Assembly (NCBI GenBank): GCA_002946415.1
Contig: NJPS01000032.1
Location: 434,001 to 498,000, forward strand
DNA length: 64,000 bases
Source: Rutstroemia sp. NJR-2017a BVV2
Taxonomy: Eukaryota > Ascomycota > Leotiomycetes > Helotiales > Rutstroemiaceae
Direction: 5' to 3'
Positions 1 through 12,360 of this stretch are shown piece after piece. Each line of letters begins with the position of its first letter. Within the stretch, counting starts at the first letter, position 1. The notes beneath the pieces were generated by a model. It saw nothing but the letters and a program-made list of their open reading frames with translations. It did no database searches and had not been told where the DNA came from. The position numbers and the translations under genes were made by a program.

Positions 1-2657
1 GCTAGACCGAAATGTGTCTAGCTCGGCTTGCGCGTACCGCTCTTCAACGCGTCTATAGCTAGCTCTGGTCTCTCAAGTCAACGTCAATATAAGTCCTTCT
101 ACTACTAGCTTCGTTGTCGTCAGTAGCCCTACGATTTTCTAAACGGGAGTCGCAACTGTGGAGCTCGAACCAACATATGCTTCGGTCCCGTTTCAAGTTT
201 CCCCATCCGATTCGTTGACAGGTGACAGTTGGCAGAGATCGATCCGAAACGCAACAGCAGCGGCATTGCAGCAGCAGCCACCTGTTCAAACTATCTTTCA
301 TGGCCCTCGGTATTCGCCATAGGTGCCACTATATCTGCATTCTCCATTGGCGTATGAAAGCCGAAGAACCACATATTTTCGCAGCCTCACTTTGACCCAT
401 CCAGAACAACCAAATTTTCGGAGATGACCGCGTTGGCATGTTTTCTCTCAAACCCTTGGATTGGATATTGGAATGGGATTCAAGTCCAGATAGAGAGTTG
501 CACAATTCGAGCAACCCGGACAACACAACAAATTGCTCATGGGTAACCAACTGATCACCTGACGGCCTATTGGTGGGAGGGTGTTCAGTGCTTGTCGAGC
601 CTCCACTCCAAGTTTTGGTATGTTATGACGCCGCGATGGCATGAAATCAGCAACCTTTGGGGCTGGCCATACCAGGCGTGAATTGCAACACGAGACTCAA
701 CGATGTATAGCATATTTGATGGCCTGGCCACATACTGAATATGCCCATCTAGAGGTCGAGCTCATCCTTTCTGGTTGTTGCTCTGCGGAGTTAGTATGGA
801 AATCTAGGATTCTTCGTGAAGGAAAGGGGAGAGAGTTATCTTATTCCAAGGCCCAAGAAAGATGGTTTCTCTGAAGATCCCGAATCATCCAAACCTATTC
901 CAAGCGATATCTGAATATGAGATTAATTGTCCTAGCAATTGGGAACCATTACGATGCATGCCCCAGGACGATTAAACGGGTGGGATCATACCTACTCGGT
1001 GACCATCCGAAATTCCTAGGGAGACGATAGCATGATGGCCAATGGCGATAGGTGCTAGAGAGAGAATGTAGGCTGTTGAGGGAATGGCCTACTGACAGTT
1101 TTGAGTTCTGCAGTAGGCTTCAGCAAGTTTGTACTGAACACCGCATACTAATTCTCATTCTTATGCGATGGCTGGGAGGATCAAGAACAAGACATCGTGT
1201 CGCGTCGACAATCGAATGCTCCTCGCCATATACGACCGCAGGCTATTGCATATGCCGTCTCGGATCGATCCCCCAAGCTTTGCGCTTTCTTTTTTTTCTT
1301 TGCTTCAGGACAACCCGTAGTTGCCTGCGATGAAAGCATTGGAACCTCATGTTGGAATATTTACCTGCAGCTTACAGTACGTGAAGTCATGAGAGCTTGA
1401 CCAAGCCACCATTTACTCTCGCTCGCCCTCGCCTTCGCCACAGAAGTGGGGTTACTGGATGTGCTGATTGGTCTTAATGTTGGGAGACAAGCGGTCGCTT
1501 CCGGTCGATTGGCCCGGCAAACATAATAACTTCAGCTCATAGCACAAGAAGCGGATGAGCAGCAAGCATAACGGCAAACGAACATGTCGTGATCGTCCGG
1601 TAAGAAAGCACTTTTTGGACACTGAGAATAGAACAGCCCCAATTCCGATTCTAACTTGGCGGGATATCTTCTCTGAAGTATTCCAACTTCCAAGGAGGCT
1701 TCTATTGCTCTAAAGTCTGGGATTGTCCCAGCGAATGCTATCATTGTGGGTACATATTTGCAGATCTTACACGGAGACTATCTCGTATTCGAATTAGTCC
1801 ATGCATAATGCTTATCGAGACTCTCGAATGCAGGTGCTTCCTAGACCCCTGTGATGTGGCATGATAACGGTTCAGGTCGTACTTCCAATCAGAACTTCAA
1901 CCTTGCTTCATAAGCCGAAATACGGCAGATCACATCACACTCGTTCAATCTAATTTTTCTTCAATACGAGTCAATTCATCCAGGATTTGGGCACCCACGG
2001 CACCATCGTAACAAGTATGAAGTTGGTTACTGTAAAGAGCGCAGGTTAATCAAGGCATCAGTTATAGATTCACAGCCAGCTTCGTCGTACAATTTCGTCC
2101 AATCTGCTTTTTGTACAGCTCGGCTTGACCCTGTCAGATTTCAATACGAGACAGTCACCCCTCTTCCTAAGACCGAAGGAACAGAGAGTGAAGGCTGAGA
2201 TCGACCTGAGATTGACCCTGTAATTTTCGCAGAGAAGAAAACAAATCCCGTATTGGATGGAGGCTTGAACAACAACTTGGTGCCACTAGTAGCCACTGTG
2301 CCTGCCAAGAAGTCTTGAATGCTGGGATACGGGATGAACAACATGCTTATGCCAAACTCAATGAGGAAAAGTTCGGGATCTCGTGTTCCCAATGTCCTTT
2401 TATAGTTCCAAAATGCTACCTTACCTTTACACCGACCGGGTTTCCATTCTTCCTTATTTACATCGGTCTGCACCCTTTGAAATTTCCAAAAACATACAGT
2501 ACATCACTCGTTCTCCGTGTTCTTGAACTATTCTTCGTACATCTTCGACTATCAGCTCAAAAAGGTCCATCGTTAGTGACTCTTTGCTTTATAATTAATT
2601 CATATTACTCCTGTCTCTTCGTCGCACTTAATTAATCACTTCCACCAAGCTCACAAA
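1..2657. other. Gene-poor left flank, no supported gene
   Basis: Only short open frames (under about 110 codons) occur on both strands, and none has a recognisable domain, a good start context joined to plausible introns, or a sensible composition. The last 150 bases or so before 2658 should hold the promoter and leader of the GPI protein: they are T/C-rich and contain an AT-rich TATAATTAAT stretch near 2590. I see no tRNA or repeat I can support. Confidence 0.5.
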
Positions 2658-3425
2658 ATGGCCCGCTACGCTCTCGCCCTCGCAACCCTCATCGCCATCG
2701 CCCAGGCAATCACCATCACATCTCCATCCAAGGACGGTACTTGGGACCTCAGCAAGAGCCAAACCATCACATGGACATCAGTTAGCACCGACCCGCAAAC
2801 TGTCGACATCTACCTCGCCCACATGGCCTCAAACCCTCCTCTCAATGACAAACTCTTCACCAACGTCGACATCTCCGCAGGCTCCGAAAGCATCTCGGGT
2901 CTTCAATTGCCCACCGGCGAAGCCTATCAAATCAACTTCGTCGCTCCAGGCAAGCCTGAACAAATTCTTGCCCAGAGTCAACAGTTCAGCGTCAAAGGCG
3001 TCGCTGAAAGCGCCAGCAGCACTCTTGCAGGCTTTACCGGTGCGTCGTCTTCTTCTAGATCTGCTTCTTCCACTGCCTCTACCTCTTCATCCTCATCCTC
3101 ATCGAGCTCTCTTGTCTCATCTTCCTCCTCCCTCTCGTCAACCGCATCCGTTTCCGGAAGCTCGGCGCTGAACTCAACAGGCACTGCATCTTCGACCTCT
3201 GGCTCATCTTCCGGCTCAGCATCCGCGACCGGAACTACTACCACCACTGCCACTTCCTCTTCCGGATCAAGCTCGGTGACTGGTCTCGTCACCAGCGCGA
3301 GCGCCGCAAGTGGCAGTGCGAAGGCCAGCTCATCGGGTAAATCGTCGTCGTCTGGAAACGGAGCTGCTGCGACCGCGGTCCCAATGATGGGACTCTTGGC
3401 CGGAGCTATGGCTGTTTTGTTGTAG
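2658..3425 (+). CDS. Ser/Thr-rich GPI-anchored wall protein with Kre9/Knh1-like N-terminal domain
   Basis: This is an intronless 255-aa frame. Residues 1-17 form a signal peptide (MARYALALATLIAIAQA). Residues 18 to about 112 match the fungal Kre9/Knh1 N-terminal fold: an ITITSPSKDGTWDL start, an ITWTSV strand, and the late segment YQINFVA. From about 115 to 235 it is almost pure Ser/Thr/Ala/Gly, a likely O-mannosylated stalk. The last 14 or so residues are hydrophobic (PMMGLLAGAMAVLL) after small residues, as expected for GPI attachment. The family is placed at the plasma membrane or cell wall and has been tied loosely to beta-1,6-glucan assembly; no enzyme activity is known. The start has a good context (ACAAAATGGC). 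A 157-codon antisense frame across the Ser-rich part is a composition shadow. Function beyond surface location is inference. Confidence 0.88.
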   Translation: MARYALALATLIAIAQAITITSPSKDGTWDLSKSQTITWTSVSTDPQTVDIYLAHMASNPPLNDKLFTNVDISAGSESISGLQLPTGEAYQINFVAPGKPEQILAQSQQFSVKGVAESASSTLAGFTGASSSSRSASSTASTSSSSSSSSSLVSSSSSLSSTASVSGSSALNSTGTASSTSGSSSGSASATGTTTTTATSSSGSSSVTGLVTSASAASGSAKASSSGKSSSSGNGAAATAVPMMGLLAGAMAVLL

Positions 3426-3820
3426 ACGGGTTGTGCGATGGATGGGGTCATGGATTACGTCAGGCCGGGAAGGCGATAGGTTACCTGGAAAAAGGGGGGT
3501 GGTGATAGGACGGTTTCATCATGTTTAGCTTTGGGTACGGGATGATGTAATAATGATGCAGATGGATGGGATTTTTGATTTGTATGATGATAGACTTATT
3601 ACCTATTTCAATTTTTTTCTCCGATGCATGTGTATGTAACCTCAACGCGATGTGACGATAGGAATTGAGTAGGGCTTAGACTGGGATTTAATGTAAGATT
3701 TTACAACATGCATGTACCATTTCACCTCCCAATCCAAACCTCCTTTCCTGAATGAACAAACTTCGATCAAATTCAGGTACAGAAATACAAGCAAATGCCT
3801 AAGTCACAGTACCTAAATCA

Positions 3821-3862
3821 AAGCTTAAGACCTTTCAAGCTTAAGCTTAATCAGTTAAGCTT
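3821..3862. repeat. Cluster of four AAGCTT palindromes
   Basis: Four AAGCTT hexamers lie at 3821, 3837, 3843 and 3857, most of them within longer TTAAGCTTAA-type palindromes. The function is unknown; it may be a decayed short tandem repeat. Confidence 0.6.
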
Positions 3863-6800
3863 AGAACTTAGACAGGTGCAGGTGGAACCCACCAACGTCC
3901 GCCCGGAGATTTGCCCTCAGTCAATCACCCCACTATCACGAACGAACAGCACAGAATTATCTGGATTCTTTGCCTTTCAGTTAAGCATAACGGAGCGGAT
4001 GGGCCAAATTTCGTATTTGTGGGTTTAGGATGGGCACGTGGTTTATGCGATGTGGTGGGGATTTTTCGGGGATTTTGTGGTAGAATTTTGGGAGAGAGTG
4101 TGTGTGTTTGACGGGTTTCGGAGATTCCGCGAGGGTGGAGAGTTTGCTTGCTGCTGCTGCGGGAGGGAAGTAGGCTGAATTGTAGCTGTAAATATTGACA
4201 AGTACAGGCCGAGTGACAGCGGGTGAGTAACAGAGTGAGGTACGAAGTATAGTACAGTAGGTGGGGTGGTGGGGTGGGACATCCCCTACCCCTGAAACAC
4301 GAGCCGGTGAGCCGGAACTCGCAGCACGCGCATGTGAGGAGTGGAGGAGTGAAGAGCAGGAATCGAAAATGCAGTGAGGTAGTCGCTCCGCTAGCTATTG
4401 TAGGCGGCGCAAAGTCGGATATGGAGGGGATACGGCGCGGGTGGAGCGATTCTTATGGTTCGGGATCGCCGGGGGCGGAAACAGGGGTCGAAATATTTTG
4501 CCTTTTCCTCTGGCAACAGAATGTAAACGTACCTACATGCGACTGAACGACTCTACGTATACTGCAAATAAGCTGTCATTCTTCTCTATTTTATTGTTCA
4601 TTGGTCCTGCGATCGATTTTCTTATGCCTCGTCTTACTCTGCGTCGTTGTTGAGATACGAGCTTCTGGTTCTTTTCCGCTTTCAAAGCATCAACAACATT
4701 ATCGTGTGAACGCTTAACTTTCCCAAATCAAAAATATCAAAGCTCTAAGGACTGTTTTACTCCGCATTTAGTAGCAGTGGTATCAGCATCATCGCCTGCT
4801 TAGACAAATGCTTGGTTGCGCCATGCGGATACTTCAAGAAAGAATCGATGACACCGAAAGACTTTCCCAGCAGCATGATATGGTAGCACTAGTAGCCCAT
4901 GGAGAGGAAAGCTATCACAGTGCGAACGAAGCAGTACAAGCATAAAGCTGGCCATTTTAATTCTACAAGAAAGAAAAGTCCAAGAAAGGAATTGAAGTGG
5001 TTCAAATACCTAGCACCTAGTTCCTGCCCAGGCTCTACCTAGGTCCTATGCAGCCGCTACCTTAGCTACGGGGCCTACATTATGCTTGAGCCGCTGGGTT
5101 GCTTCCTCACAGAAGCTGTAGCCGTCGTCTGAGCATATATCATTCCCGACCACATTCTCATCGTGTCACCCTTCCTCCTTTTACATAAGTTCTAACGACC
5201 TCGGCACCAGCGTGTTGGACTCAAGTTGGATCTGCGAAGCCGAACCCTCCTATTTCATGCTGTCGGCTCTGGGAAGGATGCTTAATTTCGGCGATCGGCC
5301 GCCTATGTAGTCCTTCTTCACCATGTAGGAAGGGAAGACGATCATAACGTAGCCCACTTTCTCCATACGAAACCTGGGAGTGATTCAGCAAAACCATTAA
5401 GGTCTCTCTTTGACCTTTCCTAGACGGACGGAGCTTCTTGGCTGACGCCATCCGGAACTTCATATACCGCTGAGTATTCATGTTTCCTCTGTCAAAAGGA
5501 TCGAACATATCAAAAGAATTTGCGTTAGTACTGTTGATACTCTCCCGGTATATCCGCGTCACATTCTTCCATAGCATTTTTGGCATTGTAATGATCCCTT
5601 CATTACCCATAAGCCAAGACTTGGACTTTCAGCTTTTCGTCGCCTGTTACACGATCATCAAGTTCCAAAAACTCAGCTCGATCCTTCAGTGAACCCTCGA
5701 GGATACCCCCCTTCACACAAGCATTTCTCAGCTTTTCATTCCCCATACTCCCAAGAGCTTTCGAACAATCCGCTTGTTGACATCGCTGGCCATGAACGAA
5801 TCACGAGCTCCCCTGTCTGGCTGGATGTAGCTAATTGGGCCTCCCACCTGTTTTCGGACATCGAATCAAGCACATAAATATTTTATCTACGACCTATGGT
5901 GAAAGTATTTTGTACTTCATATTACGGCCAACGTTAGTCTATATCAAGGAAGGTTGAACTTGTTGGTAAATCGAATCATGTTGGACACTTTGGATGAAAT
6001 ATCATACAATTTTCACTCAGCCCGCAAGCTCCAACCTCAGCTAGATTCTCTAATGCAAGCTTTGTATTAGCCAACCGCAGCTCGGTTGCATTATCTCGTA
6101 CCGTGAAATGACCTACAGTCTATCTATCATAGCGACCTTTTCTTTCCCCTGTGTGCTCTTGGCGAGCTGGGCAAATCATTCATTGTATCGTTAGGTATCG
6201 TATCTAGAATCTAACCTGACGGTAAAGAGCGTTGGATGAATCACAGGCGTGCCACAAGCACTAAGGGTCGATTGTAGTATTGTAAAGGGTACGCTCGCTG
6301 CCTAAGAGGGAAGGGCGAACTTCTAAGTTTGCCTGTGGTCGCGGCTGCGTATTAGGGCTGAGAGCTGAACTTCCAGTGTCGTATCATTTCCGAAACCACG
6401 ACGGGAATTAGTTTATGCCATTGCTTCATCATAGTCTTAATCTGGATGAGACTAGATGTAGTCATAAGCGGACGAGTGAGTAATTCAGTAGCTACCTCTT
6501 CGAATTCGTCCATCAACTCGAATCCACAGGTAGCTGGCTCGTGGTCGAAATGCATGAGAAGGGGGACTTGCGCAGACGCAAGATTTACATGATTTGTTCC
6601 GTTCCTCATTTGCAGCCGGATGGAAAGTGCGACTACTGTACCTCGTTCTACACGATGGCTCTGCAATTCCTTTGCGGTTCTAGTTACTTACCTTCGATAC
6701 TAGTACATATACTTCTTCCTTCTACACAGAGGATCTTGTGTCCTATACATCCACCAGTATGTCGTTAGTGTTTATGGCAACGACCAAGTGTCGGTGATGA

Positions 6801-7350
6801 GCGACAGTGAAGCACTCTTTTTAACAGCAACAGAATGATCGAAGCTCGCGAATCAATCTCAAGAACATGGGGAACATGTCTAGAAAGTGGAATACAAAGT
6901 ACTGTTCCCTCACTTCACTTAGATACTCGGCTTTTTCTTCATTTCTCTCCTTCGGGGATTGTTAGAGAAGGGGACGTATAGGTGGTAAGTGTCTTATATA
7001 CCAATTCTAAACACTTTAACTCGGCTTCTAATGCGAATCAATCATACGATGAAAGTGGATTCTAAATGATGGTTCCTCGGATGAGACCATGCATCCAAGT
7101 GAAGAAGTATCCGCCCTCCAAGAAATATATAAATTGGACTAATTTTCCCGCCTTTTGAGAGAATCGTAACATCGTAGAAGCGTAAACGACGAGGGAACAT
7201 GACGCGTGTGGGTCTCATTTGTCCTCTATTATTTTGAGAGTACTTCTCTTTCGGACCAGAGACTTATGTCGGACATTGGAAGAGAAATTTTATCTGCGAG
7301 AAAGTTGTCTTCGTCCCGTTTCGTCTAAGGGTGACAATACTAACTTCGAG

Positions 7351-7392
7351 GCAACGACAACTAAGGAGCAACGACAACTAAGGAGCAACGAC
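7351..7392. repeat. 17-bp tandem repeat, about 2.5 copies
   Basis: The unit GCAACGACAACTAAGGA is present twice exactly (7351-7367, 7368-7384), followed by GCAACGAC. It lies in non-coding sequence. Confidence 0.85.
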
Positions 7393-10300
7393 ACCTGGAA
7401 AGCAACGGCAATCATCATGGCGGGAGGATGACAGTGAGCTGCCATGTTATTCTCATTTGAACAGCTATGAGATTGGTTCAACATTCCAATACCCAAGATA
7501 TACTGTAGCATCAAGAGGGTCATACAGAATTTCGTAGCCTGTAACAGTGGCCAATGTGTACTCCCCGTGGAACAGAAAAGTAGCGATATGATGATCTTTC
7601 ATAATCTTCAATGAGAGATCAGGGATAGTAGATCGACGGTACCAAATACCTCGCCCTCATCGAAGAGTGTGCCCTGATTCACTTCCGCGTAATTTCATCG
7701 TAGTCCACACGTGTAGAGAGCTCTGCAATGCGGAAGCGAACTTAAAGCCTCGGGTTGCGATCAAAATACAAAGACAAAATCGAAAGGTGTACAAGAAAAC
7801 AAGGTAGTGCTAGTTACGAACTTGCTCTTCACTAGTATAGATCCGCGGGAACAGCAGCAGAGAGATGTTCTCCTCATCTGCTGAGTGATCTATCAAGCTG
7901 AATCACCATTGGTACATGGGCTGACGACTGCCATGTGCCCAAGTTGACGAAATTAAACGGGTACGGCAGTGCTGCAGAGACTGGACGGCAAGAGTATCTC
8001 AAGTCAAGCTGCGGTAAAAAGGACACGAGAACAGTATGAGGACGATGCCTGTCAGTGAGTCATTTGCATAGCGTTCAGTGAGGATTGATGAAAGGCATGA
8101 ATACACCGCCACGCAGGAGTGTAGTATAGATAAAACTGTGCTCACATGCTTGAAGGTTATCATCAGTAGATTGCAACTGGTATTCACAGTCAAACCATCC
8201 CGCACATGTATGCTCAGCTGCAATGCGGCTTGGAGCATTTTGTCATGAAACGACGATTGATCGGCATGGTTATTGACCCCGAGTACTTCCCGTGGCGAGA
8301 GTAGAGATTCTTTTATGCTTCCCCGAGAAGGTTTGGGTAGGTGCACCCATCCAGCTCTTGTATGCAGTGGGCGTCTGGTATCTGACATCTCAACATCTAC
8401 ATCCCTTATTCCGACGACATGTCAGGATGCAACTGACAACGAGCAAAGTTCAAACTTGAGAAAGGCTCTGGATTTCCTGATCACCAACCAGACTTGGTCA
8501 ACATCAAGCAATTTTCGTTGCTTAGCTAGAATCTGTTTGAATCCTCAGACATCGTATTAAAGCTACTCCCATCGGAGAAATAGGTGTAAAGGTCCAGTAA
8601 CTGAGCTGAAGTTTACAACGACGTGGAGAGTTTTGTGAGCTTATACGGCTATCGCTTTGACTACTCTCAGATTCCCAACCCCTCAATTCGAGGAAGGAGC
8701 AGTTCTTGTCGTGTCTCGGCCCAAAAGCTATGACGGACAAGTACACCTTGCTAAACCAAAGCATTCACCGAAGGCAATCGACGAGGATCCGTGAGAGGAT
8801 CTCTGTTGTGTTTTGATGCCGTCGAGAATGTAGTATAGACCATATTAAACAGACATAAAAGAGTGAGAATATCGATACCGTCAGAATGTGCATATTATAC
8901 TCCGCAAACCTTCTCGTCCATATCTGCCTGCAATATGATCCGCCACTAGCATATATGAAGATAGAGGAAGATCGAACAGGTAGCGAGCCTGACTTGGTCA
9001 AGAATGGCTTCAATGCTCGGTCCATCTATATTGAGTATAAATTATGATAATCACCAGGATAGGAGCAAGTAAACATGGTTGAACCATGGTCGCTAGCACT
9101 AATGTCTCCCCATAATCATGAGCTGTTTGTTCGCGGCTCTTTTTTCAGCTCTGTTTGCAGCGGAAGGGCCTTCATTGCCCCGCACGAGGACTCTGTCAAC
9201 CCGAGTCTATTGACAGTTCATCACCGAGAGTTAAAGCCGCTAACTTTGCACATCTAGAACAGATCGACTTCTGCGGGACACGTCCCCATTCAAAGGGAAA
9301 TCAATAAATAATTTGGAATTGAGGATTCTAGAGTGTCGTCGATGATAAGAGAAGGAAAAGTGCCGCCTAACCATAGTTTTATGATAGACTCCGAGGGACT
9401 ACCCATCTTGCACTACTAATTTTGTGGATCTTAGAAACATTTGAAATTATGAGATGAACGTAGCGAACTCCATAGATCTGAAATTTCCGACGCCTTTGCG
9501 CTGGGAGGAGTACCACTTGGTGTATTATTGCAAGGTTTTCCCGATTATCTTCATAGGCGATTTGATGACGACCATCGCATTCCTTCTATGATACCATAAA
9601 ATCCAACGCATGGATTGAGAAGGAAGGATTTTAGAGAACAATCCAGCCAGCGAAAGGAAGATTCTGGTGCAACGCTGTGGTCTTTAGCAAGATGATAGCG
9701 AGATTTATGCTAACCTGGGAAATCCTTGTGTGATTGACGGCTGGCTACCACCACAAGGCAGGAAATGCTATTTGGAGTCATTTTCCTACCGCAGCTGTGG
9801 TCTTACTTCTCTGATGAAAATTAGAAAATGATAACAGTACCATTATAAGGTACTTGACTCAGCGCAATGGCAAGTGTTGGTCCGCGGGTGGATGATAATG
9901 TAGCAGTCTTCCTCCGACGAGAGACAGGCACTTGCTGGATGAATACCGGGAAATGAGCCATTCTGAAATTTTCACTGTAGTCTCGCAGAGTCACGGGTGG
10001 TGAGTGGACAGTTTAGTGAACAATGCGTGCGTTGGCTTGGTGGAAGTTTTTGTTGAGACTGAGGCCAGAAGCCTGGGATCCGGGAGATATCGGTCGCGGT
10101 GCGGCTGAGTCGTCCTCTCCAGGGCAGAAAAACCAGGCTGATCTGGGACGATATGTTTGTTGTAGCCGGTTACTGTTGTCAAACAAATACCCTAAAGATT
10201 CTAGGATATCATAATAATTTCATTGTCCAGATATCTTCTGGATGTTGTTGTCGGCCTCCTATTTCTGCGCCGGAGAGGTCGTCCTTCCTCATGCCGAAGA

Positions 10301-10821
10301 AGCGATGCGCGATACGCGAGACGACCCAGCTTAACGCATGAGGCAATTCAGAGGATAGGCGACAGGACTTGAGTGTGGAGAGCGCAGACGACGCAGACAG
10401 GAGTGAAAGGTTTGGACGGTACAAAGACTCAAAGAGACTGTAGTACGGTACAGTCCAAGTAGACGGCCGGTACGGAGATTACATGGATAAGTTAACCGTG
10501 CTAACCTTATCGACGAATTAATTTCCTATATTTCCTATATTTCCTATTTTAGCATTGGAAGCGGACGCTAGACCTGTTCCTGTTCATCTCGTGCGATCCA
10601 GCCTAACTGATTTGCCGCTTTTCTGGAGGGTGAACCGTGTGCTGCTCCATTGTGGCGCTTCTTCCTCCCCTCTTGGCGCCTTTTAGTCCTCCTTTTGCCT
10701 ATCAAATTGCGACACACCAGAAAAGTCCACGTCCCGAATGTTTCGTTTTGTTCCACCTCCCCTCCAATCACCCTCCGCCATCCACAGCAATTACATTTAC
10801 TGCCTTTGATTGATCGCCAAC

Positions 10822-11227
10822 ATGTCTCATCGAGTTCAGCAATCGTTAACCGTTGACGAGATCTATGTTGATCCGGACGAAGCGCGCGCTGCTCCAAACG
10901 ACAATGAAGCACAGCAGGGACAACACACATTTCGCAGAGGTAACGCACACTTCGCAGAGGTAAGTGCACCCGGATACCACCCTTTGAAATGATGTTGCCC
11001 GGCCTTTTGAGCAGTGGGGGAAATTATGTCCACGAACATCGACATATTCGACACATTCGACACAAGCATGGTGCAAAGTCGCATCACCAGGTATCTACAG
11101 CCGGATATGCAGGTGCGAGTGCAGGTTAGACGAAAAGGAACCGCCCCCCCTGATTCGCATGCTCCCATATGCACACCTTCCATTGGCTAGCAATGGACAT
11201 CGATGCCGCTTACCGTTGCCCCAGTGA
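10822..11227 (+). CDS. Weak candidate two-exon small gene
   Basis: The ATG at 10822 (context GCCAACATGTC) opens 46 codons to 10959. A strong donor (GTAAGT, 10960) and an acceptor ending in GAGCAG at 11014 join in phase 0 to a second frame of 71 codons ending at TGA 11225-11227, which would give 116 aa. The N-terminus (MSHRVQQSLTVDEIYVDPDE) is acidic and the second part is Cys/Arg-rich. Support is only the good start context, the consensus splice sites and the frame staying open across the junction. No family is recognised and chance is a real alternative. The donor is duplicated: TTCGCAGAGGTAA occurs at 10931 and again at 10951. Confidence 0.28.
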
Positions 11228-12360
11228 ATCATACTGGATTCATACCTGTATTCCGGGACTGCAAACTGAGCTTAGTCTTTCGGGACCGGACTGATTGGAC
11301 TTGCTTTGCTCTTTTCGTCGTCAATGCAAAACCTTAGCGCCATGGCATCTTTTCCTACCTCAGCTCAACCAGCTCTCGGGAATCACCCAAACGATCGGGG
11401 AAAAGTGGGAAAACGGAAAGAAAGAAATTTCCTTCACGCGTTTAGGGGGTCCTAGCGTAGCGTGACTCCACATGCATATCCGCATGTGGATGTCGGATAC
11501 AGATGCGATGCTAGCAACATCACATTCGTTCCCTGAACTCCAACCGTTACCACAATCGTTGCTTCGCCGCGTGCAACACTCCAATCACTGTTCCTGGGTC
11601 ATTCCAAATTTCCTGGAATAGGCTGCGTAGGCCGGATTAAGAATGCGAAAGCAACATGGAAGCTCGCCGCTATTGGAGCTTGTGCTTCTTTCTCTTTTTC
11701 CTGTTATGACAACATCCTCTTCTTCTCCATCCCATCAGCCGCCCATTCTGTGGAGAAGAATTAGGACGAGAGACAGAACCTGTCTTCAATTAGCCTCGAG
11801 TGCGTAGGGAGCAGCTGGAACAGAGACATAAAAAGTTTGACAAAGAAAGAATATATCTGTGTTGAATGTCGATCATCTAGTTGAGAATTTAAACTCGACA
11901 AGGACGACGACTATTTCAACATCACAGTCCGGATGAAGAATTTTCCTATCCATTTCCAAGGATCCCTTTATTAGATATCCACTTTCCAAGGTCTCGACCT
12001 CGTATCCTCTCCCCTCGAAACTCTTAGTACATTCGAAACGCGAAACTCCAAACCCTTGACAGCAAGCACGAGCGCGTCCGTGCGCTTTTCTCCTTCGATT
12101 CCATATTGTCGTCAACACCCCCATATCATTCTGCAGCAAAACCTTTCTTTTGATCGTTTGGTTGGGATTCTATGCTGGCATAATCGATAATATCGGACGG
12201 TCATAATCAACTGTTAGGTTCTTGTCTAATTCATTCATTCATTCGTTCTTTTCATTCATACAACACCACATTCGTTTCGATACCCATCGGTGGAGCTTGT
12301 CCTATCCATACGCATAGTTTCGTTACCTGCGCCGTTCATTATTACTTAATACTATTCATA
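11228..12360. promoter_or_regulatory. Intergenic, probable promoter and leader of the 12361 gene
   Basis: No gene is seen. The last 200 bases are T/C-rich and contain four ATTC units (12229-12244), typical of a fungal leader. No specific operator could be identified. Confidence 0.4.

Larger units (their letters stand above)
3426..10821. other. Long intergenic stretch without a supported gene
   Basis: The stretch is about 7.4 kb. The longest open frames are on the minus strand at 5221-5610 (129 codons), 7999-8388 (129 codons) and 6352-6666 (104 codons). None shows a domain I recognise, and I could not join them by convincing introns. Small repeats are present: clustered AAGCTT palindromes near 3821-3862, a 17-bp tandem repeat at 7351-7392, and three copies of a TTTCCTATA-like unit at 10522-10548. 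It may contain relics of decayed genes or lineage-specific short genes, which cannot be decided from the sequence alone. Confidence 0.45.

Noticed and set aside
2978..3451. 157-codon minus-strand frame
   Set aside because: Antisense mirror of the Ser/Thr-rich coding region (Asp/Glu/Ala/Val bias); no start context or domain.
7999..9025. Run of three minus-strand frames as one gene
   Set aside because: No consistent splice sites or phases join them and no domain is recognised.
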